Source: Ralstonia pickettii DTP0602
GTDB lineage: Bacteria > Pseudomonadota > Gammaproteobacteria > Burkholderiales > Burkholderiaceae
DNA length: 64,000 bases
Reading direction: 5' to 3'
Assembly: GCA_000471925.1 (NCBI GenBank)
Contig: CP006667.1
Span: 62,001-126,000, forward strand
Part shown: one piece after another, positions 61,701 through 64,000 of the stretch
Numbering within the stretch: position 1 is the first letter of the stretch
Layout of the letters: every line of letters starts with the position of its first letter
The notes under the pieces: model-generated
Told to the model about the DNA's origin: nothing
Database searches by the model: none
Seen by the model: the letters and a program-made list of their open reading frames with translations, nothing else
Program-made: the position numbers and the translations under genes

Positions 61701-62777
61701 TCAGGCCGCGCGGAAGCGGATCACGCCGTCATCGCCCGTTTCCCTTACCAGTTCGCCGCGGTGCCACAGGCAATGCAGGTGCGCCAGCGACTCGCCCATG
61801 GCGAAGGTCATCTGGTGGATATCGAACTGGCGCTTGAAGATCACGCTGACGATGTCGTGCGCGCTGCAGGCTTTCTCGCGGCACGCTTCCAGTGTCTCGG
61901 CGAGCCGGTCGACATGGTGCTCGCGCAGCTGGGTGATACGGGTATGCAGGTTGCGGAAGGGGCGGCCGTGCGAGGGCAGGATCAGCACGTCCTGCGGCAG
62001 CGGCTCGTACTTGCCGAGCGAATCCAGGTAGAGCTGCAGCGAATTGCCTTCGGGCTCCATGTCGAACACGCTGACGTTGGTCGAGATGCGCGGCAGCACC
62101 ATGTCGCCGGAGATCAGCACGTTGGTGGCTTCGTTATACAGCGCCACGTGCTCGGGCGAATGGCCGAAGCCGGTGATCACGCGCCAGCCGGACGTGGCCG
62201 CATCGGTGCCGATGCGCACCGTGTCGCCCGCCATCATCCGGCGGTACTGCGCCGGCAGGTCGGGCACCAGCGACGGGTAGTAGGTCTTGCGCGCGCGCAG
62301 CTTTTCCTGGCTGTCTGGATCGGTCAGGCCGTGCAGCGCGAAGTGCGCGGCGGCTGCTTCGCCGCCCGCGCTGGAGCCGGCGCCGGTGCCGCTGCCCATC
62401 ACGCGCGCGCTCATGTAGTCGCCCAGGCTCATCCACAGCCGCACGCCGAAGCGCTTGCACAGCCAGTGCGCCAGGCCGACGTGGTCGGGGTGGCTGTGCG
62501 TGACCAGCACGCGCACCACCGGCAGGCCATCCAGCTCATTGGCGAAAATGGTCTCCCAGTGGCCCTTGATGACATCGTTGGTGATGCCGCAATCGATGAT
62601 GGTCCAGCCCTCGCGGCCGTCCAGGCGGTCGCGCACCAGCCACAGGTTGATATGGTCGAGCGCGAACGGCAGCGGCATGCGCAGCCAGTAGACGCCGGGG
62701 GCGACCTGTTGTTTGGTGCCGGGCTCGGGCATGGTGTCGCCGAACGGGTATTGGAGCTGGTGTTCGAGTGCGTTCAT
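61701..62777 (-). CDS. Metallo-beta-lactamase-fold hydrolase
   Basis: A 358-residue MBL-fold metallohydrolase. Seen: INLWLVRD, VTHSHPDHVGLAHWL (HxHxDH zinc motif), a further His in GFGHSPEHVALY, and the Asp in LISGDMVLPRIS. C-terminal helical extension (HVDRLAETLEACREKACSAHDIVSVIFKRQFDIHQMTFAMGESLAHLHCL) as in thioesterase/LACTB2-like members. Substrate unknown; CoA-thioester or lactone hydrolysis is possible. Divergent from the MerR gene and possibly in its regulon. Confidence 0.88.
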   Translation of the reverse strand: MNALEHQLQYPFGDTMPEPGTKQQVAPGVYWLRMPLPFALDHINLWLVRDRLDGREGWTIIDCGITNDVIKGHWETIFANELDGLPVVRVLVTHSHPDHVGLAHWLCKRFGVRLWMSLGDYMSARVMGSGTGAGSSAGGEAAAAHFALHGLTDPDSQEKLRARKTYYPSLVPDLPAQYRRMMAGDTVRIGTDAATSGWRVITGFGHSPEHVALYNEATNVLISGDMVLPRISTNVSVFDMEPEGNSLQLYLDSLGKYEPLPQDVLILPSHGRPFRNLHTRITQLREHHVDRLAETLEACREKACSAHDIVSVIFKRQFDIHQMTFAMGESLAHLHCLWHRGELVRETGDDGVIRFRAA

Positions 62778-62894
62778 GAGGAGTCTCTTGGTCGAAGCCT
62801 TGTGCCGGAGGATCGGGGATCGGGGGCAGGCGGGCTTTCTCGTTGCTGCGTCAGGCCCTGGGGGCGTATAAGCGCTAGTTGCCAGTCGCCGGAG

Positions 62895-62916
62895 TTGACG
62901 CTAACGTAAACGTCAA
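62895..62916. promoter_or_regulatory. LiuR-type operator upstream of the MerR gene
   Basis: TTGACG, 10 bases (centre ACGT), CGTCAA: a palindrome close to the site at 63491-63512. It lies between the divergent MBL-fold gene and the MerR gene, which fits autoregulation and shared control. Confidence 0.7.
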
Positions 62917-62990
62917 TTCAAGCGGTTCGTCTCCATCTTAAGCGAAAACTTGATTCCGCAACGAACGACCGTTCACTTCCTGGGCGCACC

Positions 62991-63455
62991 ATGGCAGTCA
63001 CGCAATCCCCCGGCTCCGCCACCTACACCATCACCGATCTCGCCCGCGAGTTCGACGTCACGCCCCGCGCCATTCGTTTCTACGAGGACCAGGGCCTGCT
63101 GTCGCCGGAGCGCGAGGGCCCGGGCGGGCGCAAGCGCGTCTACAACGGCCGTGAGCGCACCAGGCTGAAGCTGACGCTGCGCGGCAAGCGGTTAGGGCTC
63201 ACTCTCAATGAGATCCGTGAGATCCTTGATCTTTACGAGTCGCCGCGCGACACCGCCCCGCAACTGGAGCGCTTCCTGCACTCGCTGGCTGACCACCGCC
63301 GCGCGCTCGAGCGCCAGTTGGAAGACCTGCAGGCACAATTGGCCGAGATCGACCAGCACGAGCGCCAGTGCAGGGCGCTGCTGGCCGCGCAGACCGGCGG
63401 CAAGACCTCGCCGGCGGAGGGCGGCGATGCGCCGGCCCGTAACCGATCGGCCTGA
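62991..63455 (+). CDS. liuR: MerR-family regulator, LiuR-type
   Basis: A 154-residue MerR regulator. Seen: the winged HTH (YTITDLAREFDVTPRAIRFYEDQGLLSPEREGPGGRKRVYNGRERTRLKL) and a coiled-coil dimerisation region (LADHRRALERQLEDLQAQLAEIDQHERQCRALL). No cysteine metal-binding pattern typical of the metal-sensing members was seen. In Proteobacteria LiuR controls branched-chain amino acid and fatty-acid degradation genes through a TTTACGTAAA-type site, present here twice. The symbol is based on that pattern. Confidence 0.85.
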   Translation: MAVTQSPGSATYTITDLAREFDVTPRAIRFYEDQGLLSPEREGPGGRKRVYNGRERTRLKLTLRGKRLGLTLNEIREILDLYESPRDTAPQLERFLHSLADHRRALERQLEDLQAQLAEIDQHERQCRALLAAQTGGKTSPAEGGDAPARNRSA

Positions 63456-63490
63456 TACAGCACTTCGTCCGGCATCCGTGCCGGACGGGA

Positions 63491-63518
63491 TTGACGTTTA
63501 CGTAAACGTAAATAGAAT
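63491..63518 (+). promoter_or_regulatory. LiuR-type operator lying inside a promoter
   Basis: ACGTTTACGTAAACGT (63494-63509) is a perfect palindrome. TTGACG at 63491-63496 and TAGAAT at 63513-63518 look like -35 and -10 elements 16 bases apart, so the operator sits in the spacer of the thioesterase promoter. Upstream lies a 9-bp hairpin (CGTCCGGCA/TGCCGGACG, 63466-63487). Confidence 0.72.
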
Positions 63519-63592
63519 ACCCGGACAGCCCGCCACTACGGCGGCGCGCCGTGCCTTAACGCCTTCATCGGCCTTCACACCGGAAACCCGCC

Positions 63593-64000
63593 ATGACGTC
63601 CTCCAACGCCTGTGCCGTCCCCGCTGAACCCGAAGCACTGTCCGCCACGCGCGCCGACGCCATCGCCACCAGTTTCTCGCGCCAGGGGCTGATGACCAGC
63701 TTCGGCGCCACGCTGCAGCGGGTGGAGCGCGGCGAGGTCGAGATCGCGATGCCGTGGTCCGAGGGCGTGACCCAGCAGCACGGCTTCTTCCACGGCGGCG
63801 CGGTGGGCGCGCTGGCCGACAGCGCCTGCGGCTACGCCGCGCTGTCGATGGTGGGCGAGGGCGAGGCGGGCCTGACCGCCGAATACAAGATCAACCTGCT
63901 GTCCCCCGCCCAGGGCGAACGCCTGGTGGCGGTGGGCCGCGTCCTCAAGCCCGGGCGCACGCTGATCGTGGCGCAGGGCGAGGTCTACGTCGAGCAGGCC
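63593..64000 (+). CDS. PaaI-family acyl-CoA thioesterase (5' part)
   Basis: The first 136 residues of a hotdog-fold thioesterase; the gene leaves the right edge. Seen: PWSEGVTQQHGFFHGGAVGALADSACGYAALSM (the PaaI/YdiI-type HGG motif with likely catalytic residues) and LTAEYKINLLSPAQGERLVAVGRV. It should hydrolyse acyl-CoA esters. The operator-promoter unit at 63491-63518 suggests it heads a LiuR-controlled catabolic operon. Confidence 0.9.
   Translation, partial: MTSSNACAVPAEPEALSATRADAIATSFSRQGLMTSFGATLQRVERGEVEIAMPWSEGVTQQHGFFHGGAVGALADSACGYAALSMVGEGEAGLTAEYKINLLSPAQGERLVAVGRVLKPGRTLIVAQGEVYVEQA

Overview
The window is a GC-rich, gene-dense stretch of a betaproteobacterial chromosome, most likely from Cupriavidus/Ralstonia (Burkholderiaceae). 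The main pointers are a close match to the polyhydroxybutyrate granule regulator PhaM of Cupriavidus necator (39282..40079), a two-gene split MetH, minCDE, gatCAB and mre/mrd clusters, DUF3567 and DUF1840 proteins, a Bug-type tricarboxylate-transporter receptor, and a LiuR-type MerR regulator with its operators. The identification comes from recalled family features, not from a database search. No rRNA, tRNA, CRISPR array, prophage or insertion sequence was found. The window opens inside a porin gene and closes inside a PaaI-type thioesterase gene.

Layout. 1-4.9 kb: porin, minCDE (division-site placement), a CorA-type metal channel and a Sel1-repeat protein. 5-10.2 kb (minus strand): gatCAB, the amidotransferase for Gln/Asn-tRNA, interrupted between gatA and gatB by a lipoprotein gene and a dienelactone-hydrolase-family gene. 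10.8-17 kb: mreB-mreC-mreD-mrdA-rodA, the rod-shape elongasome. 17-22.5 kb: DUF484, xerC, a GcvA-like LysR regulator, a DUF2917 protein, lipB and lipA. 22.7-27.7 kb: a 5-oxoproline operon (pxpB, pxpC, pxpA, DUF969 and DUF979 membrane proteins, pcp) behind a perfect palindrome. 27.7-32.7 kb (minus): a VanZ protein and a four-gene MCE lipid-transport operon. 32.8-35.9 kb: birA, coaX, a SPOR-domain protein and rfaE2.

35.9-43.2 kb (minus): a broken, possibly LysR-derived pseudogene beside an AT-rich patch, a diiron acyl-ACP-desaturase-like protein, a patatin, phaM, an enoyl-CoA hydratase, an FAH-family hydrolase and a Bug receptor. 43.4-46.6 kb: an IclR regulator, a TonB-like DUF3108 protein, an alpha/beta hydrolase and DUF3567. 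46.7-51.1 kb: a rhodanese and the split methionine synthase. 51.4-55.7 kb: a secreted 11-residue-repeat protein, a three-gene two-component set (NarL-type regulator, lone receiver, CHASE3 histidine kinase) and small stress-type membrane proteins. 55.9-64 kb: DUF1840, argS, a SPOR protein, dsbA, a short-chain dehydrogenase, a cobalamin-binding-type protein, a metallo-beta-lactamase-fold hydrolase, a LiuR-type regulator and a thioesterase.

Most of this is conserved core chromosome. The best leads are: the DUF969/DUF979 pair as a candidate 5-oxoproline transporter; unexplained palindromes and direct repeats in front of mreB, pxpB, the IclR gene, the hydratase and the 11-mer-repeat protein; an intergenic repeat family present in four places; the broken gene with its AT-rich flank; and the STAS-MlaE fusion in the MCE operon.
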